64,000 nt of DNA from the NCBI GenBank assembly GCA_014360495.1, contig JACIXR010000002.1, forward strand, positions 186,001-250,000, read 5' to 3'. Under the pieces are notes generated by a model. It was not told the origin of the DNA, searched no databases, and saw nothing but the letters and a program-made list of their open reading frames with translations. A program made the translations under genes and the position numbers. Origin of the DNA: a bacterium. GTDB taxonomy: Bacteria > Armatimonadota > JACIXR01. Below are positions 1-9,905 of this stretch, one piece after another; positions within the stretch are counted from its first letter, which is position 1; the number at the start of each line of letters is the position of its first letter.

Positions 1-670
1 TTTAAGGGTTAGCTCGGCTGAATTGGGGGATAGGGTTGCAGTAATTGGTATGGGATTGGTGGGAAATCTCTGTGCTCAGCTCTTCAGCTTGGCTGGTTGT
101 GATGTGATAGGAGTAGACAAAGTTAGAAAACGCTTAGAAGTGGCAAGAGCATGCGGGATTGAGAAGACGATAAATGCAAGCGAGGTAGACGCTGAGGAAG
201 CAGTTAGAGAATTGACGGAGGGAGAGGGTTGTGAAATCGTTGTTGATGCTACAGGCAGTCCTCAAGTCTCGGCAACGGCTTGGAAATACGCCGCTCCCTA
301 CGGGGAAGTCATCCTCTTGGGCTCCTTTTTCCAAAGGCCCCATGAGATGAATGTCACAGAGCTCTTGGAGCGAATCCATTTGTCAGAGTTCGGCTGTATA
401 ACTTATAAGGGAGCCCACGAATGGCGATATCCCGTTAGGGATGAGAGGAAGGACTTCTTCCGCCTGGGCTGGCCTAAATACGAGCGTCAGAAGCATAGCG
501 TGGAAAGAAATGCAAGGATTAATCTATCATTAATCGCTCAAGGAAAGCTGAAAGTTGAACCTCTCTTGACGCATCTCCTCAAGCCGGAACAATGCAGGGA
601 GGCATATTTGGGCTTGAGGGATAATCCCGAGGAATATCTCGGCGTCGTCTTCGACTGGCGAGGGGCTTAA
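1..670 (+). CDS. zinc-type alcohol/sugar dehydrogenase (MDR family), C-terminal part
   Basis: The 5' end lies outside the window: the reading frame is open to the left edge (codons from base 2), so the TTG at base 23 is not the real start. The visible part is the Rossmann half of a medium-chain dehydrogenase/reductase. The dinucleotide motif VAVIGMGLVG is followed about 20 residues later by the acidic residue that binds the NAD(H) ribose (VIGVDK), then by VVDATGSP and by the strand/loop EVILLGSF. The N-terminal catalytic, zinc-binding half is not visible. Members oxidise polyols or sugars (sorbitol or threonine dehydrogenase type); the substrate cannot be told. The gene converges with the next one, leaving only 3 bases between stops. 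Confidence 0.8.
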   Translation, partial: LRVSSAELGDRVAVIGMGLVGNLCAQLFSLAGCDVIGVDKVRKRLEVARACGIEKTINASEVDAEEAVRELTEGEGCEIVVDATGSPQVSATAWKYAAPYGEVILLGSFFQRPHEMNVTELLERIHLSEFGCITYKGAHEWRYPVRDERKDFFRLGWPKYERQKHSVERNARINLSLIAQGKLKVEPLLTHLLKPEQCREAYLGLRDNPEEYLGVVFDWRGA

Positions 671-673
671 GCC

Positions 674-3085
674 CTAAAGCTTCTCCAGCTTTCCTTCGTC
701 ACTGAGGAAGAGGTCGTTCCCCTTCTCGTCTTCAAGCCGGAGGAATAACCCCCAGTCTCCGCCACCATTCGCTACCTCAACGAGGATGAGGTTCCTCCCC
801 GTCCTCAGCTGGGCTATACAGGAATCCTGGTCCCTCCTCGCCCCTCTGAGAGCCAGAACCTCTTGCACAAGCTCTCCATTGACCCATATGCGCATTGCAT
901 CGTCGCTTCCAGCGAATATCTTTAACTTTATCGGTTCATCGCTGTAGATTTCCCTCACAACATAACCAGCCACATCAGTCGTCCTGCCCAGTTCGCCATA
1001 ATATTTTGCAAAATCAACGAAAGCATCCCCGGGGTTTATCTCTATCAAAGGCTGAGATAGGGCAGAGGAGATTATTGTCTCCAATTCTTCCTCGCTTATT
1101 GCCGGGAAGCTTTTCTTATCCTTCCACTCCTTCGTAATTTTAGAGAAACGCCATCTCCTCACCCAAGGGCCAATGAGAAGGGAATGAATTACCCTATCCC
1201 TTGATTCATCCCAGGGGATAAGCTTTCCATCATCACTCAAGAAGAGCTTCTTCCCGCTCTCGTCCTCAAATCTCAAAATCAATCCCCATCCGCCTTCCCA
1301 GTTGTCTACTTCAACCAAGAGGCGATTCTCCCCCTCCTGCAGGTCAACCTCGGTTGAATCTTCGTCGGGACGAACACCCCGGAGAGTTAGAACATCTTTT
1401 ACAAGCTTTCCGTTCAGCCAAATCCTCAACGAATCATCGCTCCCTGTAAGGATTCTTATCCTGCGAGGGGAATCGCTATTGATTCGCCGGAAGGCGTAGC
1501 CAGCAATGTGTTCCTTCCTGGATTTGAATACCCTTGTGAAATCAATTATTGGACCGGGGAAGCGAACCAAAGGCGATGAACTCGCTGCTCTTTCTATTTC
1601 CCTTAATTTCTCATCGGAAAGAGAAGGGAAGGAATTGTAATCTCTCCAATCAATTGTTTGACTTGCGAACTGCCAATTCTGGACACAAGGAGCAACCAAA
1701 AGACCTTCCAACCCGTAATAGAAATCGTTTCCCTCTCCATCAAATATGCGGATATTAACATCTTTAATAGAGCCTATTTTTCTCCCTAACTCCCGCAAGG
1801 GAACCAACACTTCTTTATTCAAGCTCTCTTTGAAGAGAGGGACATAAAAGTTGGACTCGCCCTTGTAATCGAATCCAAAGAACTTCAAGCCGTAATCGCA
1901 ACGAGCGATTAGAGCCAACCTATCCCTATCAATGTAAACATCCATTGCCTTCTCATCTTTCCATTCCCTCTTATCAAGGGCGAACCATCTGCTTGCCAGC
2001 ATAGCCTCAACATTTATCGGTGCCCAATGTGCTTCCTCTTCCTCTTTGAATTCGTAGCTTTCAGACCTGCGAGCATGAGGGGATTCAACGAGGGTGAAAA
2101 CTCTCGTGAAGTAATCAAAGCCTCGGGACATAATATCGTAAGGGTCTGTGCTATGGGGAAGCCCGAAGGTATGTCCAAGCTCGTGAAGGGCAGCGCCTAT
2201 AGTTGTGGAGGCACAAGCCCATACCGTATCCCGCCAAATCGAATCACTGAAGACCTTGCTCGTATCAATGGGCGTTGCATCCATAAAAACCCTTTGCACT
2301 TCTTTAAGATTATTTGGCCAAGTGAAGAGGTCTATTCCTCCCATAACTGCGAGGTTGCCACCGCCTAAAGCAAGATGGGCGTATACCTTTTGGGTTGAGG
2401 GGTCAAAATAGGTGAAGGCTGGAACAACGAGGTTCTTGGCATAAGGGTCGGGCATCTGCTTCTCAATCTCGTTATATATCTCTCCATAAATTTCTCCACC
2501 ATCCATCTTCCAATATTCCTCCTTGCTTTTGCTCCCCTTGAGGATATGAACCACAACATCGCCATTTTCATCAAACTCTAAATTGAAGGTTTTTCTCGGA
2601 AAGCCGAGGTCGTGAAGCTTCTCCGCAGTGAATGTCTGGAGAAGCTTCGCCATTGTATCCAATTTCCCTCTATAATCCTGTGGGTCATCGGGAAACTGGG
2701 TTTGATAGCGCGTATCTCCCGATATATCGGTGAAATAGATTATCCTAACATAATATGGGTTCGTTTGGGGCTTATATATTAGCTTGAAAATTATTCTTGA
2801 GGAGCCAGAGCGCAAAACAAGGCTGTTGTTTCCGGGAACTAATTCTACAAGCACTTTGAACTTCCCCTTATGGACTACCCCAAGCATCGTTCTTGTTCTC
2901 TTATAAGATGACTTATTTACAACCACTATCTCGCTTGCCCTTTTATCTACAACTTCTCCCTTCAGTAGGACTACTGGATAACGAACTATCTCCCCAAACT
3001 TGTAGTTCATTATTTTTATACCTTTTTGGGGGAAGGCGAGAAGACAGAGGAAAGAGAGAAGGAGTATTTGCCCTGTGAATTTCAT
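674..3085 (-). CDS. secreted zinc metallopeptidase-like protein with two C-terminal PA14-like repeats
   Basis: An 803-aa protein with an N-terminal signal-like hydrophobic stretch (residues 5-18). Near residue 301 it has the extended zinc-binding motif HELGHTFGLPH (HExxHxxGxxH, metzincin-like), preceded by LALGGGNLAVMGG and TWP, a layout like the Metallopep family typified by yeast YIL108W. The last ~260 residues hold two copies of a beta-sandwich module. Each copy has SDD(S/A)xRIW(L/V)NG, then LRG(V/A)R, then GWGL or DWGL, and ends in LFLSD(D/E)GKL; this resembles PA14 or carbohydrate-binding folds. It lies 4 bases downstream of the rhamnosidase on the same strand, so the two are probably co-transcribed. 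Zinc binding is seen as a motif; activity and substrate are inferred. Confidence 0.65.
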   Translation of the reverse strand: MKFTGQILLLSFLCLLAFPQKGIKIMNYKFGEIVRYPVVLLKGEVVDKRASEIVVVNKSSYKRTRTMLGVVHKGKFKVLVELVPGNNSLVLRSGSSRIIFKLIYKPQTNPYYVRIIYFTDISGDTRYQTQFPDDPQDYRGKLDTMAKLLQTFTAEKLHDLGFPRKTFNLEFDENGDVVVHILKGSKSKEEYWKMDGGEIYGEIYNEIEKQMPDPYAKNLVVPAFTYFDPSTQKVYAHLALGGGNLAVMGGIDLFTWPNNLKEVQRVFMDATPIDTSKVFSDSIWRDTVWACASTTIGAALHELGHTFGLPHSTDPYDIMSRGFDYFTRVFTLVESPHARRSESYEFKEEEEAHWAPINVEAMLASRWFALDKREWKDEKAMDVYIDRDRLALIARCDYGLKFFGFDYKGESNFYVPLFKESLNKEVLVPLRELGRKIGSIKDVNIRIFDGEGNDFYYGLEGLLVAPCVQNWQFASQTIDWRDYNSFPSLSDEKLREIERAASSSPLVRFPGPIIDFTRVFKSRKEHIAGYAFRRINSDSPRRIRILTGSDDSLRIWLNGKLVKDVLTLRGVRPDEDSTEVDLQEGENRLLVEVDNWEGGWGLILRFEDESGKKLFLSDDGKLIPWDESRDRVIHSLLIGPWVRRWRFSKITKEWKDKKSFPAISEEELETIISSALSQPLIEINPGDAFVDFAKYYGELGRTTDVAGYVVREIYSDEPIKLKIFAGSDDAMRIWVNGELVQEVLALRGARRDQDSCIAQLRTGRNLILVEVANGGGDWGLFLRLEDEKGNDLFLSDEGKLEKL

Positions 3086-3089
3086 CCCT

Positions 3090-5942
3090 CTAACCTCCTA
3101 TCGTTATGCTTTCTCCATCTACTTGTTTGCCATTCAGGATGAATTTTCTCAGATTCCGGGGGAATTTGACTTCCGCGGTGCATCCCCTTGGAAGTTTTAT
3201 ATCAGCTATAAATGTATCATCGCTTACTTTATAGCTTACCTCTATTCTCCCCAGAGGCGTTGGAATCGTGCCCTTTACCCATTTCAAATCGCAGAGATTG
3301 GGTTCAATTAGAACTCTCGCGAAACCGGGCTCAATCAGCTTAACACCAAGGATATGGGTAGGGAGGAAGAAGGCAGGTGCTGCTGACCAGGCGTGGCAAT
3401 GGCTTCTCGTGAGCTTCTTACCAAGCCAATCTAAGGAGCCGGGGAATGTTTCCCAACAGGTAGTTGCGCCATAGTCGAGCATCAGCCCCCATTTCTCCCT
3501 GATTTCCTCAAGGATTTTCTCTATCTTCCCTATCTTAGCTAAAGCCTCAAAATAGAAGAAAGACATAAAGGGACTGCCAATTTTCACGAAATCTTCGGGT
3601 GGATTGAGGAGATATCCCTCAATTATTTTCCTTCTCTCTTCAGGAGCGCAGTCAGTTAGGAAAACGATGACTTGGGTTTGCAGGCTGAAGACGCTTGAGC
3701 GAGTTCCATCGCTATGAATGCTGTCAATATAAGCCTTCCGATTCTCATCCCAAAGATGCTCGTTTATCGCTTTCATCAAACTTTCGGAAAATTCAAGCAG
3801 AAACTTCTCATCCTCGTTTTCCCCCAAAATTTGTGCTATCCCAGCGGTCTCCCTCAAAGCTTTCACCAATAGGGCGTTTTGATGAGTAACAACCCCACTT
3901 GTCGGCGTGTCCATCGGCGCCCAATCAAGCATATTCCAAGCGAAAATATCAAGTAAGCCCTTATCGTTTATGAACTGCTTGAAATTCCTCGCGGTTTGAA
4001 TGAGATAGGGATAAATCTCCTCCAGGAAATCCCTCTCGCCGGTGAAAAGATAATATTCCTTACAGGCCAGCATCCAGAGTATTGTCCAAGCAGTGAGGAT
4101 GTTTTGCCATCCGCTGGGAACTTGGGATTCCGGGAGGGGAGAACGATAAAGGGATTTAGGAACCAACCTCAAACAGCGTTTGGATAAGGGGTAGGCACCA
4201 AATGTAGTGTAGTTTATTAGAGACTCGTTCCTCGCATCGCCCACCCAGAATGTCTGCTCGTAGGCAGGGCAGTCAACATAAGTATCCTCCATGCAAAGTC
4301 TCTCGGTATGCTTTGATATCTCCCATATTCTATTGAGCATATAGTCATTACTGTGGAAGGTCCCGACTTCCGCAACGGGATATGTGGCAAGGTAGGTTTT
4401 AATATTGTAAATCTTAACCGGAGACTTGTGATTTCTCACTGTAACCATCAGATATCTGAAGCCGCGCCTTATGAAGGAACGATAACTTTGATGCCCATCC
4501 CGACAAACATATCGCAGAGTATTGTGCAGTCCAGAGGTGTCCTCTATGAAGCCATCGTGAAGGCTTTCAAAGGCATAGAAATCCAATATCGTGCCCGCCG
4601 AAGCCTCCACCTCAAATTCAATAAAACCGCTGAGCTCAATCCCAAAATCAACAATCAGCTCAATATCGCCCTCGGATGGCTCAATCTGGGTGTAGGAATC
4701 GTTGGCATAAACGAGATTTTGATATTTAAGGGGAACATCCAATTCCCTCAATATCGTCTTCTGCGTTGAGAGGGTGTAGACAACATCCTTGCAGGTGTGC
4801 TCACGCAAAATCGGCTTCAGCCAATTCTGGAACTCGGAAAGGGAAGAGGCTTCCTTCATCTTCCAAACCTTCTCGTAATCTGGATGGGGCTTAAATTCGT
4901 CCTCCTGGGGATAGCCTATCTGAAGAAGAGTTCTCTGGGCAAAGGGTCCGATGGAAACGAACTCTCCCTCCCCTAAAGGTGATTGAAAGGAAACCTCCTC
5001 GGGGAAATCAAATGCTAAATTCACAAAGGGGTCATGGTAGGTGCCGCTTACATCCATTAGGAAGAAGTTATTTCCTTCCTCAAGCTCTACTTCCACCTGA
5101 TTAGTTCCCGTGAATTGGTATTCCTTTCCGTTCAATTTAAACCTACCCATTATCCCGAAGGGAATTATCATCCTTCCCCTCATTTTCTTTGGCGATTTTA
5201 TGACCGTTGCTATATAGCCGATATGCTGTTTCACATTTGCATCGTACTCTCCAGGGTAAAAATTCGGACGCAAATCTATGGATATATGAGACTTTACAGG
5301 CTTTACCTCTTTTAATGATATAACCCTCTTTGGGTAGATGGGCTCATTTGTGAGGAAGGGGATATCACGGGGTATTAACGATTTCCAGGGAGGTGTCCCA
5401 TAGGGACCGATTTCAATTGCGTTCTCCCAATCGCTATCGTCAAAGCAAAGCTCATTCCAACGAGGGTCAAATTCGTTGGCATCGTAAATCTCAGCCCAAG
5501 CTTGTTGACAGCTTATCCTCACCGAAGCTCTTCTAAAGCCGGTGTGTTCCTTGGTCTTCCAAGAGCTATCGCTAACTACACTCTCTATTATTTCCCCATC
5601 CTTTTGGAAGTCCAATTGAGCGATTAATCCACCTCTCCCTTCAATGTATTGAAATGTGCCTATCCCGTAGTGGGTGACTATAACGGAGACCACATTTTCC
5701 CCTGGCTTGAGCAAGTGCTTAATGGGATAGGTATCGTAGGACTGCTCAAAGGGCCAGGAGCGAACGGGTCCGAAGCCGATGAATTCCCCGTTTAAATAAA
5801 GGAAATAACGAGAATCGGCTGTTATATGCAGATGGGCTTCATCAAATTGCTCAGGCGTATTGAAAGTTTTGCGAAAAGCAAGCCAATAGTTTCTAGGGTG
5901 CTCTTCGCTGTGGCTCCAAATCCATTTCGCTTTCCATTGCAT
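3090..5942 (-). CDS. alpha-L-rhamnosidase, glycoside hydrolase family 78
   Basis: This 950-aa protein should release terminal alpha-L-rhamnose from glycans or glycosides by inversion. It begins with the jelly-roll segment usual in GH78 (KWIW ... FRKTF ... LYLNGEFIGFGPVR), followed by a second beta domain and an (alpha/alpha)6 barrel. The barrel carries DCPAYEQTFWVGDAR near residues 557-571: its D, E (+5) and D (+12) match the spacing of Asp567, Glu572 and Asp579 in Bacillus RhaB, and the Glu of CWETFPGS near residue 830 fits the catalytic base. No signal peptide is visible, so it is probably cytoplasmic. A strong site (AAGGAGGT) lies 9 bases before the ATG. It is divergent from gatC and leads the metallopeptidase-like gene. 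Confidence 0.88.
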   Translation of the reverse strand: MQWKAKWIWSHSEEHPRNYWLAFRKTFNTPEQFDEAHLHITADSRYFLYLNGEFIGFGPVRSWPFEQSYDTYPIKHLLKPGENVVSVIVTHYGIGTFQYIEGRGGLIAQLDFQKDGEIIESVVSDSSWKTKEHTGFRRASVRISCQQAWAEIYDANEFDPRWNELCFDDSDWENAIEIGPYGTPPWKSLIPRDIPFLTNEPIYPKRVISLKEVKPVKSHISIDLRPNFYPGEYDANVKQHIGYIATVIKSPKKMRGRMIIPFGIMGRFKLNGKEYQFTGTNQVEVELEEGNNFFLMDVSGTYHDPFVNLAFDFPEEVSFQSPLGEGEFVSIGPFAQRTLLQIGYPQEDEFKPHPDYEKVWKMKEASSLSEFQNWLKPILREHTCKDVVYTLSTQKTILRELDVPLKYQNLVYANDSYTQIEPSEGDIELIVDFGIELSGFIEFEVEASAGTILDFYAFESLHDGFIEDTSGLHNTLRYVCRDGHQSYRSFIRRGFRYLMVTVRNHKSPVKIYNIKTYLATYPVAEVGTFHSNDYMLNRIWEISKHTERLCMEDTYVDCPAYEQTFWVGDARNESLINYTTFGAYPLSKRCLRLVPKSLYRSPLPESQVPSGWQNILTAWTILWMLACKEYYLFTGERDFLEEIYPYLIQTARNFKQFINDKGLLDIFAWNMLDWAPMDTPTSGVVTHQNALLVKALRETAGIAQILGENEDEKFLLEFSESLMKAINEHLWDENRKAYIDSIHSDGTRSSVFSLQTQVIVFLTDCAPEERRKIIEGYLLNPPEDFVKIGSPFMSFFYFEALAKIGKIEKILEEIREKWGLMLDYGATTCWETFPGSLDWLGKKLTRSHCHAWSAAPAFFLPTHILGVKLIEPGFARVLIEPNLCDLKWVKGTIPTPLGRIEVSYKVSDDTFIADIKLPRGCTAEVKFPRNLRKFILNGKQVDGESITIGG

Positions 5943-6017
5943 AAGATTATACCTCCTTCAAGTTTTTTAAACTTATTATATTTAGTTAAAAAGAATTATG
6001 CTAAAAGAAAATATCTT

Positions 6018-6026
6018 TGTTATAAT
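6018..6026 (+). promoter_or_regulatory. extended -10 promoter for gatCA
   Basis: TGTTATAAT is an extended -10 element 20 bases before the gatC start. The -35 region is poor (ATGCTA at 17-base spacing), as is common with the extended type. The ribosome binding site AGGAGGTG follows at 6033-6040. Confidence 0.5.
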
Positions 6027-6046
6027 TCAGAATAGGAGGTGTTTAG

Positions 6047-6340
6047 ATGCCGAGACTTACGAAGGAAGAAGTAGAGCATGTCGCTTATTTAGCCCGTCTT
6101 TCCCTTTCTGAGGAAGAAAAGGAAATGTTCACGGAGCAATTGAATCGCATTTTGGAGGCTTTCGCAAAGCTTCAGGAATTGCCTACGGAAGATGTAGAAC
6201 CCCTATCCCATATCATCCCCCTACAAAACGTCTTTGCTGAGGATGAACCAGGGAAATGCCTTCCCGTTGAGGAAGCACTCGCCAATGCCCCAGAGAGCGA
6301 TGGCAATTTCTTCATAGTTCCGAGAATCATAGAGGATTAG
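6047..6340 (+). CDS. gatC: Asp-tRNA(Asn)/Glu-tRNA(Gln) amidotransferase subunit C
   Basis: This 97-aa protein has the normal GatC length. It shows the family pattern: [16 protein letters not shown] at residues 9-24, an amphipathic helix to about residue 50, then [10 protein letters not shown] and a C-terminal IVPRIIED (commonly VPRVIE). GatC is the small belt-like subunit that holds GatA and GatB together in the cytosolic enzyme that amidates mischarged Glu-tRNA(Gln) or Asp-tRNA(Asn). AGGAGGTG lies 6 bases before the ATG. gatA follows after 7 bases, forming one operon; gatB is not in the window. Confidence 0.95.
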   Translation: MPRLTKEEVEHVAYLARLSLSEEEKEMFTEQLNRILEAFAKLQELPTEDVEPLSHIIPLQNVFAEDEPGKCLPVEEALANAPESDGNFFIVPRIIED

Positions 6341-6347
6341 GAGAACT

Positions 6348-7805
6348 ATGGAATCATTCAATCTGAGCGCAAGGGAGCTTGCAGAGAAGATAAAAAAGAA
6401 GGAGGTCAGCCCTAAAGAGGTTGCCTCCTCATATATAAAGAGGATTGAGGAAGTTGAGCCAAAGGTTAGGGCTTATATCACTCTTACTTTGGAGCAGGCA
6501 ATGAGGGAAGCAGAGGAGATTGAGGAAAGGCTGATGAGTGGAGAGGATGTAGGACTTTTGGCTGGGGTCCCAATAGCCATCAAAGATAACATCTGCACGA
6601 GAGGAATACCCACAACCTGTGCCTCTCGCATCTTGGAGAACTTCGTCCCACCCTATGATGCAACAGTTATAAAGCTTTTAAGGGAGGCAGGGGCGATAAT
6701 AATCGGCAAGACGAATATGGATGAGTTCGCCATGGGCTCATCAACGGAGAATTCCGCCTTTTTCCCCACCCACAATCCCTATGATTTGAAAAGGGTTCCC
6801 GGTGGCTCCTCGGGCGGTTCGGCGGCTGCCGTATCCGCACGAGAGGCACCCTTAGCTCTTGGCTCAGATACTGGTGGTTCAATAAGACAACCTGCCTCCT
6901 TTTGCGGAATCGTCGGCTTCAAACCCACTTATGGAAGGGTCTCACGTTATGGACTGGTTGCCTTCGCCTCAAGCCTAGACCAAATAGGTCCCCTCACAGC
7001 GAATGTTGAGGATTGTATTCTCCTATTTCACATAATCGCTCGCTACGATGAAATGGACTCAACTTCCGCTCCCATTCCCACTCCTTCTCTTGAGGAGATG
7101 CTCTCACCCAAGGTTGAGGGCGTGAGGATAGGACTCGTTGAGGAGCTCTTCGGAGAGGGAGTGGAGGAGGAAGTGAAAGAAGGGGTTTTGAAAGCTGTAA
7201 AACATCTTGAGGAAGCGGGAGCCCTTGTGGATTGGGTTTCCCTCCCCCATCTGCCCTATGCCCTTCCTTGTTATTACATAATAGCTCCCTCGGAGGCTTC
7301 ATCCAATCTTGCAAGATACGATGGAGTGAAGTATGGATTGAGGGTTGAAGCGGATGGCGTAATACCGATGTATATGGAAACGAGGAATAAGGGTTTCGGA
7401 GCGGAGGTCAAGAGGAGGATAATGCTCGGCACTTATGCCCTTTCAGCTGGATATTACGATGCCTATTACTTGAAAGCACTCAAGGTGCGTGCCTTGATAA
7501 AGAGGGACTTCGATGAGGCTTTCAAGAATTTTGATATTCTCGTCAGTCCAACATCTCCCATTCCGCCCTTTAAGATAGGCGAGAAGATAGATGACCCCTT
7601 GAAGATGTATATGGCCGATATATGCACTATACCTGTTAATCTCGCCGCTCTTCCCGCAATATCTATCCCCGCTGGTTTGGACTCTCAGGGCTTGCCAATA
7701 GGAATTCAATTCATAGGGAAACCCTTTGAGGAAGCTAATCTTCTCAGATTAGCTCTTGCATACGAGGAGGCAAATCCTAATCTTCCCCTACCTATTCCTT
7801 TATAA
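6348..7805 (+). CDS. gatA: Asp-tRNA(Asn)/Glu-tRNA(Gln) amidotransferase subunit A
   Basis: This 485-aa amidase-signature protein has the usual GatA length. The catalytic Ser-cisSer-Lys triad is recognisable: Lys in VPIAIKDNI (near residue 78), the cis-Ser in [12 protein letters not shown] (near 153) and the nucleophile Ser in [13 protein letters not shown] (near 177). GatA hydrolyses glutamine and passes ammonia to GatB, which amidates the tRNA-bound Glu or Asp. The C-terminal [23 protein letters not shown] is typical. The presence of GatCA implies that the organism lacks GlnRS, AsnRS or both. The start has AGGAGA 5 bases upstream. The gene converges with a minus-strand secreted protein 10 bases beyond its stop. 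Confidence 0.96.
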   Translation: MESFNLSARELAEKIKKKEVSPKEVASSYIKRIEEVEPKVRAYITLTLEQAMREAEEIEERLMSGEDVGLLAGVPIAIKDNICTRGIPTTCASRILENFVPPYDATVIKLLREAGAIIIGKTNMDEFAMGSSTENSAFFPTHNPYDLKRVPGGSSGGSAAAVSAREAPLALGSDTGGSIRQPASFCGIVGFKPTYGRVSRYGLVAFASSLDQIGPLTANVEDCILLFHIIARYDEMDSTSAPIPTPSLEEMLSPKVEGVRIGLVEELFGEGVEEEVKEGVLKAVKHLEEAGALVDWVSLPHLPYALPCYYIIAPSEASSNLARYDGVKYGLRVEADGVIPMYMETRNKGFGAEVKRRIMLGTYALSAGYYDAYYLKALKVRALIKRDFDEAFKNFDILVSPTSPIPPFKIGEKIDDPLKMYMADICTIPVNLAALPAISIPAGLDSQGLPIGIQFIGKPFEEANLLRLALAYEEANPNLPLPIPL

Positions 7806-7815
7806 GCTTTTCAAT

Positions 7816-8790
7816 TTATTTTCCTTTATCCTCAAACGGCGAGTTAACTATATATGACCACCAATTATTCAACTTGCCATCGGGTCCCCGTCCTTTGGAA
7901 CGAGGAAGGTGCTTCAACCACCACTTATGATGTAGACGAATATCTCCATTGCCCCATTCAGCGCAGTTCACCAATCTTTTCTTTCCCGTCAGCTTGGGAT
8001 ATGTTAGCCAATCATCGCAAGTGCTCCACACATAGCGTTTATTCCCCCAATCGTAGTCCTTCTCGCTATTTGGCGCGTAATGCACATTTCCACATCCAGC
8101 TTTCCCAGGGGCGACTTTATCATATAAAGTAAATCTATTCCATGCATGGGTTTCCTTAGCCTCCCAACTACCATATATATGCGTCATAATGGATTCAACT
8201 CTATGACCGAAATCCTCCAGCATCTCGCCAACTCCCCTCTCGTAGTTGAAGCCCATTATGATAAAGGGCTTGCAATCCACATCAGTTAGTGGCGGGGAAT
8301 TACACCAATAAGCTCCCTTGCCCACCATTAGGCTTTCCCAATAGCCCATATAAGGAGCGCCCCATAGCCAGACTTCGTCTACCTCCCCTTTATCAACCCT
8401 CTCCGCAATATTAAACTTCTTTATTATATACTTGTAATCAACTCCATCTGGTTGGTGCCACTCGGATTTCCCCGAGATGCAGTTAAGATATTCCTCCTCT
8501 GTATACCTGAAACCATCTATTTTCGGAGGAAACTCATCCACATCCACCCATTGGATTACTTTATATCTAACATATCCACCGCTGCATTCCTCCAAATCCT
8601 TGATATATTCCCTCGTTAACTTCCGAGGGTCGTTCCATTTGAAGACATTATGGAGACGCTCGTTTCCCTTGCTCCTTATAATCGGGTCGAAGTTGATAAC
8701 GAGGACCTTCTTAACGACCGGCTTTTGAGTATTGGATTGACTTCCCCAAAGTGCAAGGAGAAGCAAAGCGCTGAGGGCGAGATATTTCAT
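7816..8790 (-). CDS. secreted protein of unknown function, Trp-rich
   Basis: This 324-aa protein has a clear signal peptide (MKYLALSALLLLALWGS). The mature part begins KKVLVINFDPII and includes GEVDEVWLWGAPYMGYWES, FNYERGVGEMLEDFGHRVES and a His/Trp-rich C-terminal half (ETHAWNRF, CAEWGNGDIRLHHKWW). I do not recognise a named family. The regular motifs and even codon use suggest a real, conserved extracellular protein, perhaps enzymatic, since paired His, Asp and Glu recur. GAGGTGAT lies just before the ATG. It starts 12 bases after the URO-D-like gene stops, so the two are probably co-transcribed. Confidence 0.6.
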   Translation of the reverse strand: MKYLALSALLLLALWGSQSNTQKPVVKKVLVINFDPIIRSKGNERLHNVFKWNDPRKLTREYIKDLEECSGGYVRYKVIQWVDVDEFPPKIDGFRYTEEEYLNCISGKSEWHQPDGVDYKYIIKKFNIAERVDKGEVDEVWLWGAPYMGYWESLMVGKGAYWCNSPPLTDVDCKPFIIMGFNYERGVGEMLEDFGHRVESIMTHIYGSWEAKETHAWNRFTLYDKVAPGKAGCGNVHYAPNSEKDYDWGNKRYVWSTCDDWLTYPKLTGKKRLVNCAEWGNGDIRLHHKWWLKHLPRSKGRGPDGKLNNWWSYIVNSPFEDKGK

Positions 8791-8802
8791 AAAATCACCT
8801 CG

Positions 8803-9885
8803 TCATAAGTTTATCGGGTATTTACCGAACTCCTTGATTGCCTCATAGAAGGCGAGGACATTTTCCAATGGGGTAGAGGGAACGATTTCGGATGAGGAAC
8901 CGATAAAGAAACCGCCTCCAGGGGCAGCCACTTTAAGTGCCCATTTCACTTTTTCCCTTATTTCCTCGGGAGTTCCCAAGGGAAGAAGCTGGCTACAATC
9001 AATTCCTCCTACGAGTATCAATTTATCTCCCCACCTTCTTTTCAAGAGCTCCAAATCCATTCCCGCCAATTGTTCAAGAGGATTCAAACCATCAACACCA
9101 ACGGAGATGAGGTCATCAACAATCTCCAAGAGGTTACCATCGGAATGGAATATCACTTTGATACCGGCTTTTTTGAGGGGTTCAATGATGTATTGAAGGC
9201 GAGGCAACCAGTTTTCTCTCAACCAGCGAGGGGAATACATAGTCCCGCTTTTGAACGCAATGTCATCCCATATGAAGGCAAGGGGAGAGAGGCGGGACTC
9301 AGCCATAGCCTCAGAGTATCTCCTGCTGGCTTCCATATGCTCCGTCAAGATTCTGTTGACCTCGTCCGGCATATCGTAGATTGCATATGTGAAAAGTTCA
9401 AAGCCTATAGCGTGGCGAGCTGCATCCAAACCAACACCACATCCCGGGACGAACATAACCTTGGGAGCAAAGGCTTCAATCCATCTCCTCATCTCCGGCA
9501 CCCACCCATCCATTACCTCCTCCCTTGAGGGAATGTAACAGCGGTACCCTTTGATATCTTCCAACTTCTTGTAGGGTCTATCCGCTAACCATACAGTTTG
9601 TCCCTCAACCGCATAGCCGAACTCTCCCGCTTTAGAGATATTTCCCTCGTCTTCTTCCCTTGGGGGCAAAGCTATTCCCCTACAGAGGTCTATTCCTAAG
9701 CCCTCATAGACTCTCACCGAGGCTTTAAGGTGGTCGGTCTCACCGGGAGCGAAATATTCGTAAACAGCTCGGTTATCAATGAGGTCCCAGACGGGGACTT
9801 TGTCTCCCTCTTGATGATTTGCTGACTTCATAATTCTCTCATAGACTACGCCATCCAAAACTTTTTGGGCATAGAACATTTCCAT
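8803..9885 (-). CDS. uroporphyrinogen decarboxylase-family protein (probable corrinoid methyltransferase type)
   Basis: This 360-aa protein carries URO-D fold landmarks: KVPVWDLIDNRAVYEYF near the N-terminus, IWDDIAFKSGTMYSPRW near residue 210, KVIFHSDGNLLEIVDDLI near 248 and LGTPEEIREKVKW near 305. The HSDGN and GGFFIGSSSEI segments are typical of the MtaA/CmuA-like branch, which moves methyl groups to or from corrinoid or thiol carriers, rather than of haem-making HemE; no other haem genes are nearby. AGGAGGT precedes the ATG by 7 bases. The substrate cannot be told. In carbohydrate-degrading bacteria such paralogues are many and may act on methoxylated compounds, which is inference here. 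Confidence 0.75.
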   Translation of the reverse strand: MEMFYAQKVLDGVVYERIMKSANHQEGDKVPVWDLIDNRAVYEYFAPGETDHLKASVRVYEGLGIDLCRGIALPPREEDEGNISKAGEFGYAVEGQTVWLADRPYKKLEDIKGYRCYIPSREEVMDGWVPEMRRWIEAFAPKVMFVPGCGVGLDAARHAIGFELFTYAIYDMPDEVNRILTEHMEASRRYSEAMAESRLSPLAFIWDDIAFKSGTMYSPRWLRENWLPRLQYIIEPLKKAGIKVIFHSDGNLLEIVDDLISVGVDGLNPLEQLAGMDLELLKRRWGDKLILVGGIDCSQLLPLGTPEEIREKVKWALKVAAPGGGFFIGSSSEIVPSTPLENVLAFYEAIKEFGKYPINL

Positions 9886-9905
9886 AAAATCTACCTCCTC
9901 TTAGT

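Noticed and set aside
9070-9528. 152-codon open frame on the plus strand
   Set aside because: Lies wholly opposite the URO-D-like gene, whose motifs are clear; the product has no family pattern and no ribosome binding site.
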